A stretch of DNA of 64,000 nucleotides, taken from contig JADANN010000127.1 of NCBI GenBank assembly GCA_018806985.1, positions 34,736 to 98,735 of the forward strand, given 5' to 3'. How positions within the stretch are numbered: position 1 is the stretch's first letter; every line of letters starts with the position of its first letter. Both the position numbers and the translations under genes were made by a program. The notes beneath the pieces are model-generated. The model did not search any database. It had not been told where the DNA came from and saw only the letters and a program-made list of their open reading frames with translations. Origin of the DNA: Angiostrongylus vasorum. Its lineage: Eukaryota > Nematoda > Chromadorea > Rhabditida > Metastrongylidae. Of the stretch, positions 10,263 to 22,634 are shown piece by piece.

Positions 10263-11960
10263 GCCGAGGTTAATAGAATGTTGGACGTGGGAAAATCTCC
10301 TGTGTTAAAAAAAAGATGTTTTGGAATTTTTCGTGTTATAGCAATACTTTTGAAAGTTTGTCGAAAGAAAAAATATCTCAAAACGGTAAGAGAGTTTTTT
10401 TGCTACGGCATAAATTATTTTGCACATTCAGATATGGGAGCCAGTTTTCTTTTTGGTTTCTTTCGGGTGGATTTAATATACTCTTACTGTTCGTTCAACA
10501 GCTCGAAACATTTGTCAATTTCCTCTTGTGTTGAACAAATGACAAAGCAGTCATCTACATATCTACAGTAGAGTAACGGCCCGAGATCGATTACTGGTGC
10601 TTCCACCTTAGACATAAACGCAACGGCAAGACTCGGTGCCAGTCGTTGCCCCATTGCCAGCCCCTCTCGTTTGTGCGTAATATCTCCCGGACTATGTGAA
10701 GATTGAGCAGTTTAGGCACTCCTTTAAGAGTGTCATCAACTGCTGAATCGAGAAGCCATGCATGTTTATTGCTCCTTCATGTTGTATAAGGAGCTCGTGG
10801 ATGGCTTGCATAGCGGGAGTCATTCGAGGCGTTTGTATAGAGGGCGGGAGACGTCGAAGGACTCCATCACGTATGCGCTGTTGGGCTGCGCAGTACGTAG
10901 ACGATCCAGGAACATTTGGGTGTTCGTAAGATGGGCTGGAATGTGTTTCAACAACTGGTTAAATATTAGGGTTAAAAACCATGCTATCCTATCCGTTGGC
11001 CCGTTCTACACAGCTAATGATTGGTCTAACCTTAAACAATGATGGATCGGTAGACGCAATATCATCGCTGGATACTAGCTTATGAGTTTTTTATAAGCAA
11101 GTACAAGACGGAACATGTTGGTAGGTCAACTGTGAGTTGAGAGATAACTGATGGTTTTTAACCTAGCCGCTCTCGCCATTTTAACCCATTCGTTGTTTAA
11201 CTTTTCGGTATTGACTTTTAAACTCCTTCTCAAATGATGGACGATAAAGCGAAGCATCTTCAAGATGCTTTTTTCGTTATCTGAACATCTAACTGATGGG
11301 GAATTACAACGAACTCTCCACTCTTATCACTAGCCGATAGTCTTATGTTTTTTCGATCCTATCACCTCTCGTACCTCTCGCTTACCACGTTTTTGCATTT
11401 CAGTGAGGTTAGAGCAGTATCTCTTCGCACGATACTGATTAAGGACTTTGAAAGCTTCATTCGTGAACGTCCGAAATTTAACGTCAACTTCATTACTGGG
11501 CTCTTGTTGTCTAAAGAGGCTGAGGAAATGGTGGTACTGGTAGTGCCCTTACTTGTTGTTGTTCGCGCCTATTTAGCGCTTCATCCTTAGCTACTTGCGG
11601 AGTCTATCTTGAAGTTCATGCAAACTACATGCGACCCTACGCAAGATTACCTTAGAAATGGGTTCAGATAGTGAGAAACTCGGTCCCATTTCTAATAACG
11701 AGCGCGCACCGTCAGGGAGAGTCATGCTTCTTAACACGGTTAGCCTTGAATTTCTTTGTACATTATTTATCCTACTGTGACTCGTTTGATGTTCCTTGGT
11801 GGTGTTTCTGTATGCTGTTGAAGCCGTGTTATGCGATTTACTCAAAAGGTCTTCGAACTTTCTCCGCAAGTTTACTTTAGCATTAGACCTAATAGAATTG
11901 CAAATCAACACTGAGCCACCCACTATTCTCTTCCAGAGGCGGTCCTCCAAATACTAAGCA
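10263..11960 (-). mobile_element. Penelope-like element: N-terminal region and RT, broken
   Basis: Minus strand. 11,950-11,591 is one frame of the N-terminal region (MEDRLWKRIVGGSV, GPSFSLSEPI). Downstream frames give the DKGGEFV region, VRPIISC and a MTPAMQAIHELL-like stretch. Motif region MGQRLAPSLA is in broken frames near 10,640. A YVDD-type active site lies near 10,560, and ENWLPYLNVQ near 10,430. The endonuclease is missing. Compared with the copy at 44,340-46,490 it is more damaged but reaches further N-terminal. The coding remnant lies tail to tail with the PLE at 9,345. Confidence 0.85.
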
Positions 11961-12009
11961 CAATAGATTTCCTTCTTCTCGCACTGCTTCCTGAGGATTT
12001 TATTAACGT

Positions 12010-13060
12010 TAGCACTATGGTATAGTTAAGGGCAGAAACAATTCATTATCGCTTTTTCGTTTCCTTTTTCTTTCATTGCTGACACTGAAGGCAGTGATCA
12101 ACTGAAAAACAAGAAGACAACTTTTTTCTCCAGTAAACACAGTCGTATACAGTATGTCCATTAGTTTGATTGTTTTGAGGTAATAGATCCTACACGAAAA
12201 ATACAGTACATCGCGCAAATATCTTGCTTCACTGATGAGTCTAAACGGGTTTGTCACAAATCGCTATTACAGCCAACATTTCAACAACTCCAGCTTCACC
12301 ACTTCCACGGTGATTCTAGTCCTGTGTCCACATCCGTGCGACGCACTACGGCCTAACTTTTCGCTGTCGTCACATTAAGGCCAATCAGATCCACCTCTTT
12401 ACTTTTCCGTCGCAATAAATGCAATCAAAAAAGTAGAAGTGGTGAGCTAAAAAATACCCATGTGAGCGGCCATAACCTGTAGTTTCTTCCGTATCCTATT
12501 TTATGATGAATGTCAAATTCCTCAAAACCAAGTTGGTATAATGGGAAAGCTGTTTGGGTTGGTGACGATCACTGTAGGAATGAGTAGCCCGAAGAAGGCA
12601 AATAAGTAAAAAGCTGCTTGAAGGCCTGTGTTTACGGCGAAGGATGGGGAAAGCTACTCTCAAATGCTTAAACTCAGGTAATTTTTTATTAATCGTTTAC
12701 ATATAACGACCAGAATTCATTGGACAATATTGGCTTTCGAGTGGAGTATTTAATTTAATGAAATCTAATCACTCGACATCCCACAGAACGTCTAGGAGCA
12801 AAATTGGTGGCTGATAATGAAGATATTTCTTCATAGCAAAACGCTGTAAAAAGCACTGCTTTTCAAGCCGGAATAGTAGTGATAAGTTCTTTTTCAATAA
12901 GACGAACCATCGGGATAGCGATGAAGTCCATTTAGACAAAACTTGAAAAGAGCGAGTCACTGTTTCTGAGCAATGAAGTAGGTGTGTGATTATTCTAGAT
13001 ATCCACTAAAAAACATAAATATGGTGTGGTGATAAACGAGTTAATCAGTCTCTGCAATCC
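12010..13060 (+). repeat. Dispersed repeat J, copy 0
   Basis: This aligns with 50,095-51,400 and, inverted, 56,095-58,080. Shared words include ACACGAAAAATACA, GGTGATT.TAGTC, TTTACATATA.CGA and CTGTTTCTGAGCAATGAAGTAGG. On the minus strand near 12,290 there is a degenerate hammerhead-like stretch. Unlike the other two copies it has no SINE body in the middle. No transposase reading frame is visible, so the class is unknown; it may be a non-autonomous DNA element. Confidence 0.72.
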
Positions 13061-13290
13061 AACTAGGAACGCTCAAACCAGGCTCTCAGGAAACCAAAGA
13101 GAATTGCTCAACAAGCATTCTACGGCATTCGAGATGAAGTGAAAGTCCCTCAAGCAACAACCGAGCCACACGTAAAGTTGGAAGATCTTCGTGGACAATG
13201 ATTGAGAAAGAAATAAAATAAATATGAGATGCCCTTTGATCTGCACAGTAGACGTGAAGATGGGTCATAAAATAAGAAAATTAACAAGCT
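13055..13290 (+). mobile_element. SINE 3' half, copy S5
   Basis: It starts in the body (TCTCTGCAATCCAACTAGG) and runs through CATTCGAGATGAAGTGAAAG and GGAAGATCTTCGTGGA to CACAGTAGACGTGAAGA and an A-rich tail. The tRNA-like head is missing; J repeat DNA abuts directly. Confidence 0.72.
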
Positions 13291-13299
13291 AACACGAAG

Positions 13300-13690
13300 A
13301 TGACAGGATGTCTATTTGGCTAACGTTTCGACGCTTCAATCATTTGTTCTCGCGATATTATGTCGGCTTGTCAAAATTTAGTGTATAAATAAAAGTTGAG
13401 AACATATTGTGCATGAGTATGCTACTGAAGAAAAAGCAATGGTCCCCCTGCTTTTGTTAAGGGTTAATAAATAGGGTGGCAACCAATACCATTGAAAAGA
13501 AAAAGAAAGACAAAGCGTTAATGGTTTGTTTCTGCCTTCAACAACAGTATAACGCAATTACGGATTTAGGAGCTTTCTGAAAACATCTCGAAAACGTTAG
13601 AGTGTTTTCTTGTTAATGATGCATTGTAGCAATTCGATCCGTTGGTTATTAGCAGCGAACAAATGTGTAACTTTGAATGGTATAGTTGTT
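13300..13690. other. Unassigned, with one degenerate motif
   Basis: 13,318-13,336 holds TTTGGCTAACGTTTCGACG. Its reverse complement is the right half of the hammerhead-like motif (GAAACGTTAGCC), but the CTGANGA half has decayed. Around 13,500-13,580 there is distant similarity to the J repeat end at 58,080. No gene is seen. Confidence 0.4.
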
Positions 13691-13693
13691 CAG

Positions 13694-14609
13694 TCCCGAC
13701 GAGTTGATGTGTTTAATAGCATTGAATCTTCATAGTCTGTAGTAATAAGCCTCCCATTTGACAATTGTGGCTTCCAAATAGCCCGGAGCTATATTCTGTA
13801 GCTACGAATGACAATGTCAAAATTTCCGTTGTAGATATCTTCGCGTAGTAACTAATCCATCTAGTCCATTCTTTATTGAGGGGATGCAACTATACCCGAC
13901 TGTGAACGCTGTATTCGTTTCCTTGCCCCCACTTGTTTATCTGGTTTCAAAACTCTTTAAGTAAACCCACTCAGACTGTGATCTGGGTAACAATATTAGA
14001 GCGAACATTACTCCTTCGTTAGTTTTTCATTGTTGTTTGATGTCTCAATGTCTCATTAGAATAAATGGTCTAATAAAGTAATTTAGAACAGAAGTAATAG
14101 TAATTTGAACATTGGTTTCGGAGCAACGGTGGTGCCATTGATATTACTTATTGATACTACTTGAGTGTCAATAATGAGCACTGTTAATGCTTCCGTTCGA
14201 AGCGGGCTTCGCGGACCAACCAAACGCATCAACTTTCTGAGTTCGGGGGAGCTGACATCGGATTTGTCCCAAATCGCCTCGCTCCCTCCATCCCAGAATA
14301 GCTGGTGTCCGTCTGCAGTGATGATATAGGAACGCCTTCTCACGAGCATCTTAGAATGCCGGAGAAAATCGCTGCAACTAACATTTAACGATATTCATGA
14401 CGAAGACTAAAAATTATTCAAATAGAATCGGAATCGAGGCGGAAAGAGTTTACAGATCGTTGTAGGTGACGTATGAGACGAGAGTAATCGAGATGAAGAA
14501 CGGCTACAATCCACATGGTTTTTGTTGTAGCATGTAAAGTAGTTTGTAGTTAAAGAAAAAAGGACAGTAGTGTTTTACAGAGACCGCTCAAGTCAGTGCT
14601 GGCATTAAT
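13694..14609 (+). repeat. Tandem duplication, unit 1 (about 0.92 kb)
   Basis: Direct repeat of 14,610-15,515. Both units contain GTGTTTAATAGCA.TGAATCTTCATAGTCT, TCCATCTAGTCCATTCTTT and TGAGCACTGTTAATGC-like words. Both also have a stretch resembling the SINE body (GAATTCCAGAGAGAAT-like, then ATTCATGATGAA). The offset is about 919 bp. Divergence is high, so the duplication is old. The minus-strand frame at 14,083-14,349 is not conserved as a frame in unit 2. Confidence 0.8.
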
Positions 14610-15515
14610 TAGTTCCGACGTGATAATGTGTTTAATAGCACCGAATCTTCATAGTCTGGAGTCATAAGCCTCCCATTTGATACATGGGGCAGTGAAATAG
14701 GCCGGAACCAGCTTCTGCAGCTAAGAATGACGATGTTAAGGTTTTTGTTGTACTTGTCCCGTATCATAATTGATCCATCTAGTCCATTCTTTGTTGAGGG
14801 ATGTAGCTATACCTGACTATGCACGATGAAATCGCTTCTTGCTCAACTTGTTTAAATGCGAAACTCCAAATAAGCCCATCGAGACTGTGATCTGTATGAG
14901 AACATTAGACGAACATTCCTCGTTCGTTAGTTTTGCATCATTATTTCATGTCTCTTCAGGGTAAAAGGTGTACTCAGAGAATTTAGAGTAAACGTAGGAG
15001 TAATTTAACATTAGCTTTTCGGATTAAGGTTGGGGTTTTGATGTTAGTTAATGACAATAATTAAGTGTCACTAGTGAGTACTGTTAGTGCTTTCGCTCAA
15101 TGCGAACTTCACAGCCCAATCAAAAGGCTTCAACGTTCTGAGCTCGGAAAACTGGCAGCGGATTTGTCTGAAATCGGCTCGCTCGTTCCATCCCCAAAAA
15201 AACCTAGTGTTTGTCTGCAGTGATGCAGTGGGAACGCCTTTTCACGGCCGCCTTAGAATTCCAGAGAGAATCAACTCAGCTGAATTTAACGACATTCATG
15301 ATGAAAACAAAAAATTTGTCAAGCAGCATCGAAACTCACTCAGGTCATAGTAGGTGACGTGTAGTGATGGGATTGATAGAAACAAAAAGAACGGCTAGGT
15401 CCACAGAATTTCTGACGTAGTATGTGAAATAGGTTGTGCTAAAAAAAAGAAGATAACAGCGTTTTCCAGAGACCGTCCAGGTTAGTCCTGGCATCGGCTC
15501 TCTTCGTGCCGTTCT
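14610..15515 (+). repeat. Tandem duplication, unit 2
   Basis: Second unit of the direct repeat. It ends near GAGACCGTCCAGGTTAGTCCTGGCAT, matching GAGACCGCTCAAGTCAGTGCTGGCAT at the end of unit 1. Small indels and many substitutions separate the two. No coding sequence is recognised. Confidence 0.8.
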
Positions 15516-15529
15516 TCCCAAGAAAAACG

Positions 15530-15640
15530 ACGTGAATGAAAAAGGAAATCATTTAGATCTAGCATCCGTCGATTTTAACAAGCGTTATGACAAACTAAGA
15601 TCACTGAGAGCATTTCAAAGCTAGAATTCAAAGTAGTTGA
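15530..15640 (+). repeat. F-type SINE 3' fragment
   Basis: It carries ATTTAGATCTAGCATC and GCGTTATGACAAACTAAG, the 3' end words of the F repeats at 4,750-4,810 and 23,290-23,335. It is about 110 bp and has no head. Confidence 0.6.
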
Positions 15641-15754
15641 GGGTGATAAAACCATCACGAAGAAATTATGGGCTAAGGACATTGGGAACGGATCAGAAGT
15701 CTGTTTTCAGTGATTTGCATATTTCACAGAGTTTATACTGAACTATCGTAAGGT

Positions 15755-16160
15755 TTAAGTTCTACCGTATTTATTTTATTTCACTTTTACTTCACAGTGC
15801 CCTTTTTCACATCTGCTGTGCGGTTCAACACTACATAAATTCGACTCCTCTCCTCGTATCCATTATCCACGATGATTTTCCATATTCGGCGTTTGAGTTC
15901 GGCCGCCACTTGAGGACTGCAGTGTTCTTTATTAATGTGTCTGGATGCTGGTAGCGTCGATTCTTTTTGGGGTCATAAGACGGACAGGCTAGAGCGTCAC
16001 CCCTCACATGCTGGACATTGGGATGTTTTCAGACAACTTTGATACAGTTTTCCCCACCCCGACTTAATGAGAGGCTTGGTAAACCCGGCGCGCAATCGAG
16101 CAGACTCCGCGCCCTTTATGAAGGTTACTATTGCTACACTACCCGTTCCCCTCTGAGGAA
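15755..16160 (-). mobile_element. tRNA-type SINE, copy S2
   Basis: Duplicate of S1. Minus-strand head GGGTAGTGTAGCAATAG with box B-like CTGCTCGATTGCG, body AAGCCTCTCATTAAG and GTTGTCTGAAAACATCCC, and tail words as in S1. It was inserted before the segmental duplication. Confidence 0.65.
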
Positions 16161-16381
16161 AGTCGCGTTTATTAGAGCAAAGTGTTGGAAAATGGAAGAG
16201 ACAAAAAACCATTACTAGAAAATTCTTATGGTTGTTCCAAAAAAAACACGCAGTACTTTCGCACAAACCGCTTTATTGTCTAATAATAAAATAGGGAAGA
16301 CATAACACCAATAAAAGCTAATTTCTTATTTTTCTGACCATTTAATGACAACAAAGGTTTGAATAAAGATTTCACCTGCAG

Positions 16382-16740
16382 TTTCCCGTGATGCGATGAT
16401 GCTGCACTGCATCGTCGTCACTGGTACAATAACGGCGGCATGCGGTATTGCAATATATACAAGTCCTGACAGGACGTACATACTGGTATTAAATCCATCA
16501 GTCATGTTACGAAATTGTAATTATATAGAAGAAAAAAAGTGCTCACACGGTACTCGTCACGTCGTATAGTCGTATTATGTGTAATTTTAACCCCGGAATG
16601 AATATTGGTCTTTACACTACAGAATCGATGGAACTCCCACTGTTTGAAGGAGTTTTTTTTTAAACATAGTTTCTATGTCGAAAGGAAAAAAAATCTGCAT
16701 AGACCAAAAGCACCATCATGGCGAATTGCTCGAGAGCGGC
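16382..16740 (+). pseudogene. Nematode secreted family N, exons 4-5 relic (copy c)
   Basis: Duplicate of the relic at 1,388. Exon 4 follows CACCTGCAG and encodes MMLHCIVVTGTITAACG. Exon 5 starts at 16,703 after GCATAG and reads STIMANCSRA. It is then cut at 16,740 by a deletion that joins it to sequence equivalent to 1,835 in copy A. It cannot encode a product. Confidence 0.68.
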
Positions 16741-17509
16741 CGAATGCTCATGTCAGCAGCTTTTTTCGTTTATTAAATCTTTCAGTCCTCGTCAATTTTC
16801 GATTTTTTGTCGTCCGTAATTTTAGTCATGGTCGTAAACAACTGTCGGAAGCATTTGAGTGCTTGGCATGAAGAAATCTGTTTGCTATGAAAAATTTTTT
16901 TTCCACATTTGCTGTGGACAATGGAGAAAGAGATGCAAAAGTGGGAAACAGCCACATTTTGCAACTTATACGTCTTTTATGAAGTTTTGGAACACTAATA
17001 AATAAGTTTTACGAGCTTAATAGAAAATCTCTGGTTGCTCAAGTTATTCCTTATTGGTCCAAACTGAAAAGAATCACAAATATTCATGTAGGTGGATATA
17101 AGAAATGGTACCATATTCTGTTGCCACGGTGCCTAATTCCGCCTCCTGAGACTTTAACCGTTCGTCTAGTGCTCTGTCAATCGCTATATGGATGTACAGA
17201 AAAAAGATATTGAAAACGACGTACAGTTTTGTGGGCATATTGAGCTATAGACGTCGACTTCGTATTGATGTGCAGTATGGCTTAAAAGTGACTGCCTGTT
17301 GGGAAACTTTCATTACTCGTTATATTTTTGATGAGTAAACGCGGAAAATTTACTCGGCTAACGTTTCGACGTCTCTTTCTTATTCGAAGTCGGATTGATT
17401 CGAACTGGTGGTCCACTAGTGGTCGCCATCGCCACGTCGTTGCTTTCGTTGCACCGAGACTAATACAGTGAAGTGATTTAATGAAGCATCTCATCCGGAT
17501 GTATAATCA

Positions 17510-18890
17510 AGTCATCCTTGACGGGGGTGCAGCAATTAACTGGAATGGTCCAGTAATTCCGAGTGCAGTACTCTTTTCTCTTGATCCAGCAGGATTACAG
17601 TAATGGGAAGAAGGTAAGAATTTAATTACTAATATCGTAAATAAACATCACCCGTTTATTGCTCTCGAAGTCCAAGATGCTATTTCGTCGGTGGAGATTC
17701 GTGCACCAAGACGGGACAGGATAAGAACTGAAAACATGAATAACCTTACGCCTTTTCTCATAAACACACAGCACTGACTCTTCGCACATTACCTGTCGGA
17801 TGCCATTCGTATTTAGTTCAATACCGACAAGACTGTATTATTTTTTCACAGAGGGTACCTTTCACAATATCTGCAACTCCTCCTCAATCTGTGTGCTGTC
17901 TGCCTTCAATAAATTTTTTACTCGGGCTATCTCAAACAAGACCGAACACTGCATGACGGACAGCATGGAGGCAGGGGTATCAATAGGATTTACTGTGATG
18001 GATCACATCCACGCGATGACAAGTCTCACTGAGGTGTCATGAGAGTACAAGAGGCCGGGCTATCCCACTTGTTTAAAGAAAGCTGTTGACTCTGATGAGG
18101 TAGAAGCAGTCATGAAAGCCATGAAGGTAACCCAGGGCTTCCCTACTCATTCTGTAGGTAAGCTATATAAAAAATTTCGGAGCTGAGATATCACCGCTGA
18201 ACAACGATATTTTTAATCGAAGTTAAAGGAGTGTCAGGCAAGGCGATACCATCTCGCCATAATTATTTACCTCTGTTCTCAAGAACGTCGTGCGATCGCT
18301 GAAACGGGACAATATCGCAGTGAAAATCGAAGTTCGATAATTATACCGTCTTTGCTTTGTTGATAACGCTATTCTTATAACATCAAACATTCACCAAGTG
18401 TAACGACGAATGCTTGCCGACTTTGATAACGCGTGTAAAAGGATTGGTCTTTGGCCAAAATTCAAAATAAAGATCTCTGTGCATAACCGACTGGTGTCAT
18501 ACGCCTCATTTACGCTCATCGGTGCAGAATTCTCTAAATGCTCCAGTTACAGCTATCTCGGTCAGGAGATCAACACGAAGAAGGGCTTAGCTACAGATCT
18601 CAGTAGCAAGAAACGAGCGACTTAGGGAATTTCAAGAGCATCCAGAATGTGGTAAAAGAAAGCAAAGAGCACTGCACTTTATGACTACCTTTTCGACATA
18701 ACAGTCCTTCCTGCCTTAAGGTATAGTCGGAAACTTGGTCAATACATAGCAGGACGAAAGACCACTTTGTCTGCTAAAGTCGAAAGAAGCAGTAAAGACG
18801 ATGCAGGGAGTACCTTTCGTCACGGAAGTGAAAGGATAAACAAGACCTGGGGCCTATAAAGAAACACCTCTGACGGTACCTTCGATTTAT
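17510..18890 (+). mobile_element. Decayed RTE: RT and C-terminal region
   Basis: Homologue of 3,340-4,112 that continues further. Frames in order give VQDAISSVEIRAPRRDRIRTEN, LINT..LFAHYLSDA and LMTSLTEVS-type stretches. These are followed by LADFDNACKRIGLW and SSYSYLGQEINTKKGLATDL (the C-terminal region after the catalytic box), then DITVLPALRYS. It is full of stops and frameshifts. The FADD box region reads approximately CFVDNAIL, so the catalytic pair is lost. Confidence 0.85.
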
Positions 18891-18894
18891 CACT

Positions 18895-20037
18895 CATGAG
18901 CAACACATGAACAATATTTTGGGCCCAGAATCAGATAATTCTTGTTAATATGGCAAGCATCAGTATTTTTCTTCATTTTCGTTATGGCATCCCTTTCATA
19001 GAAATTATTTAAACACCTCTAAAACCCTAGGTGTATCAACAACATTCTCAAACCGAGTGTATTTTCTGCTGGGACGTGGTTTAGTTCAAATTGTATCATA
19101 CTGGTTGACTGCCTCCATTTGTATAAGGGAGGAGAATCACTACCTACCGAATAGCAAACCGTGCCCACTCCTTTATTCATCATTTTTCTCGAGTGCTGTA
19201 TGCCAGCAGCTGCTATTTTCGCCGCGTTCGGAAGCTTTATTTGTGATTGATGTCTCCATCTGGCAAGAAACAGAATTTGTAATATGACAAAAATTTCGAG
19301 ATCAAACCATTAGGGGGAATGGGACGATTCCAAGAACAACCTAGTGATTTTGTGCAGCAGTCTACACTAAGTAACGCTATGAAACAATTTCCGCTAAAGG
19401 ATCTTCGGCGAAACAGTTTTTGTGCAGTGCTGGAAAGTTTGCTACTTTTTTTTGTGCTGAAAGACTTTTTTGTTGTTGGTCACCAAATCTGACACTGAAG
19501 CACTTCAATAAGGCACTAGGCACATGTGAAAAATTTGTTGCAGAGAAAGTGTAAATGTGTTTCAAAATCGAGAGCGTTGGAAGGTGTCATTTTAGGTCCT
19601 GTTATGCCCAAAGTCTTGATGAACGCAGTGGTTCCTCTTTTCAAACCTTAATGCTTTTAGAGACTCTTACAAATGTCTGCTTTTAAGCAAATGTAGAATT
19701 TTTCACCGCTTTATGTATAGCACTTCTCAGTGAAGTTTTCTCGTTATTGTGCCCGCAGTAGAAGTCTTAGGTAGTAGTTGCCTCTGTTGACTTAGAATCA
19801 GCATAAACCGAAGGAACTTCTACTGAGTGCCTAAATGAACAGTAAAGGTGTATAACACTCCTATTGGGATACTTCCTATACCGGCATGAATAAGTAATAT
19901 AGTCTTCGCCGTTTATGCTTTGTAAATGCGGAATTTTTCGGCAATCGCTAAAATTCGCTGGCTTTCTCCGCTATCGCACTCGAAATGCGAGAGGAATGCT
20001 GTGGCGAAACTGCTTGCTTTTTCAGGAAACCAACTAG
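18895..20037. other. Unassigned, AT-rich
   Basis: No repeat match elsewhere in the window was noticed and no coding signature was recognised. The frames present are short (up to 76 codons) and unsupported. It lies between the RTE relic and the long open frame at 20,038, inside copy B of the duplicated block. The corresponding part of copy A is missing. Confidence 0.4.
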
Positions 20038-20598
20038 GGACAAAACGGAACTGCTTGTTCATCTCTATTTAGTGTTCACAAAAAAATTCATAACAATCTC
20101 GATAATACTAAAGCGCTGACGGTGCATTCGTTTTGTCGTCCAAGAGAAAAACAGAACAGAATTCGTTACATTCTGAATTGGAAAATTCTCGCTGACGCCA
20201 CTACTCGATCCCTACAGTACGCGATTCAGACATTGAAAGAATTGTTTTCCAAAACAGTTCTCAATTCTCTTGAAACGAAGCCTTTAGTAAACAGCTTTTT
20301 TAAAAATCCGATGCCCCAAAGCATCGTATGGTACACAGCAATTTTGCTAACTGAAGGACGAGATTTACTGTCATCAATCAGCGAAAATAGGGTAATCGAA
20401 TTCATTGCAGCTCTCAGCAGTTCTTTTCTAGTAAGATCATACAGCTATTATTTCGGAGCTCTGTTTTATGTGAAAAATTTGGAAATACTTCAGAAACACG
20501 TGATACTCAACAGGTCGAATTGGCCACGTACTATAAGAAGGCAACATTTCGACTTTTACTGGTGTCCTTTCCCAAATAAGTGTAGAAATGAGTGAAAT
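20038..20598 (+). CDS. Unrecognised long open frame (possible exon)
   Basis: The frame is open for about 186 codons from the stop at 20,035-20,037 to TGA at 20,596. Its first ATG is well inside and GTG occurs at 20,122. The peptide includes KILADATTRSLQYAIQTLKE, NPMPQSIVWYTAILL and LVRSYSYYFGALFYV. No domain is recognised, no good splice sites were found that extend it, and no second copy exists in the window. In AT-rich DNA a frame this long is unusual but can arise by chance. It could be an exon or relic of a gene lost from copy A. Confidence 0.25.
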
Positions 20599-20599
20599 C

Positions 20600-21767
20600 A
20601 GTGACGAGTTCGTAAACGTTACACGAATGTGATGAGACTTTAGTATACGAAAAGCACAATAGCAAACTTTCTTTGCCTGCACATCATGGAGAAAATTGCG
20701 AGAAATTGGCGGCGCATAATAAACATTCAGATTTCTTAGGAACTTGCGACGTTTGAAAAACCTTACCAAGGACGCTTCAGCTCTGTGCTTCCTTAGCCTT
20801 CAGAAACGTCCACTTACTTTTTCTGCTCTATATGCGTTGACAATTCCAAAAAATGAAGGATTCTTGTGCTTCGCGACGAAACCTGATGTCTCAGTGCAGC
20901 TGTTTTTTTCTATGGTCAAATCTGGGTTGGTTTCCTAATTTCTTCCCCATATTGATGGATTCTTGGTGTCACCTGATTCCACACGCTTCTGAATTTCCTC
21001 AGTAAAATTATGAAGTGAGGCTTTGTTTTGGCCATCAGTCGACTTTCTCCATCAAGAAAGTTAAGTGGAAGACCGTAGCTTAACAAATGACATTTCTGCT
21101 TCTTAGAAAATTGTTGCCAGAAATGCACTGAGAGTTCCTCTCCGTTTTTGTAAGTCAATAACTTCTTCCACACATTTTTTTTCAAAAGTGGAGTTCCGAA
21201 GACGATTGTAAATTTCGATATTTGTGGGAAAGCTAGAATTTTATGACGCAACAACTCGAGCGAGAAGGCGGAGACCCAGTTGGAGCAGTGGAACCTGAGG
21301 AATTTGCCCACTATTTGAAATTTTTGTTAACTGATCGCTTTTACTTACGTCGTCCTTCTTCAACGTTTTACGTACAGTTATTCTCAATAGCCACTTTCCA
21401 TGGGGGCTGGCGACAGCAGAATCCATCACGAAAGTCGCTCTGAGGCATACGCCATGAATTCAGCAAGCTGAGAACTAATAATGCTCTTTGAAAGGTGAAA
21501 GAGGTGCAAAAAACTTCTGCCTCGCTGACGTTACTGACGCATATGTGCTGAAGGCCACATCAGCTCTGCTTCATGAATGGTCTCATCAAAAAAAGGAAGA
21601 TTTCTTTTCAGCGGGCTTAAAGATAAACGCTATTTTGTTTCCAAATAAAGAATCAAATAGCAACCTCGTATTTGTTCATCAAGCAAACATAGAATTATAA
21701 GTTTTTTATCCGAGTCTACAGCATTTGTTACACTTTTCAGCAACCAAAAACGATTTGTCTTACAAAC
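20600..21767. other. Unassigned, overlapping weak frames
   Basis: Frames exist on both strands, for example 21,311-20,916 minus with LDGESRLMAKTKPHFIILL. None has a recognised domain or supporting splice pattern. No repeats were recognised. It precedes the first exon of the family N pseudogene. Confidence 0.35.
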
Positions 21768-22634
21768 ATGACGAGACTTCTGGCCGTTCTGATTCCGCTG
21801 CTGACGACTGCCTCTGACAGTGTTGGGGCGTGGGATGATGCCACCAGGTCAAGGTAATGAACAAAAAGTATTCATGGTAGTACAAAATTCAAATATGAAG
21901 TGCTTAACAGCAAATGGAGTGAATGTATCCAAGACTTCGTTGCTACAAAACAACTGTCTTAACACAATCCTTTTGATGAGAAGATTTTTTAATTTTAATT
22001 GGCAGAAGTTGGGATAATTTTTTATTTGTTAAATACAAAACTACGGACTTTTCTTGCAGCAAAAGCTAGGAACTTCACTGACACCAGCTTTACCTTGCCA
22101 GTGGCCATGGTCTACTCCACCGCAGTAAATGTCCCTGCACAGGTCTCTGGCATTGCAAACAGCGAGAGGGGAGCTCAGGCATTTGTATCTCGTCTCGTAA
22201 TGAAAGCAGTGAGTTCACAACTCTTCGATTTAAATTCCTTTTTCTTTTTCTCGGTTTCTGGATAAATATAAAAACAATTTTAAATTTTTAGAAATTTCTT
22301 CCGCGTTTTACTTTCAACACATTTTGTCATCATAGCTCAATATAATGTGATTAAACACGCTTCTATATAAACATTACTATCTAATGAAAAAAGCTTATTA
22401 TTGAGGTTATTGACGTTTTCGAACAGCCAGGTCACAGCGCTGGCCTCTGCAATAATCTCAATCGTTTTGGGTCAGCTCACTGTTCAAGTCAGTTATAGTC
22501 CTCTGCGATGCATGACGGTAGCTGTTAATCAACCAGCAGATATGAACAGTAAGTTTTTTGGTTTTTTAAAAACACTTCGGGAAGGTTACACTGATTACGT
22601 AAAAGGGCGTTAAGAAGAGCTACAGTGCGTTCAT

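Larger units (their letters stand above)
15640..18270 (+). repeat. Segmental duplication, copy B (part 1)
   Basis: Same-orientation copy of 630-4,110. It lacks the insertion found at 2,434-3,126 and has a deletion of about 200 bp at 16,740, inside the last exon of the family N relic. It runs into RTE sequence that continues beyond the end of copy A. Confidence 0.85.

Noticed and set aside
17350..17395. Hammerhead on the minus strand (GAAACGTTAGCCGAG)
   Set aside because: Only the right half is preserved. The CTGANGA half reads TTCGAATA and helix I does not pair fully. Treated as a relic.
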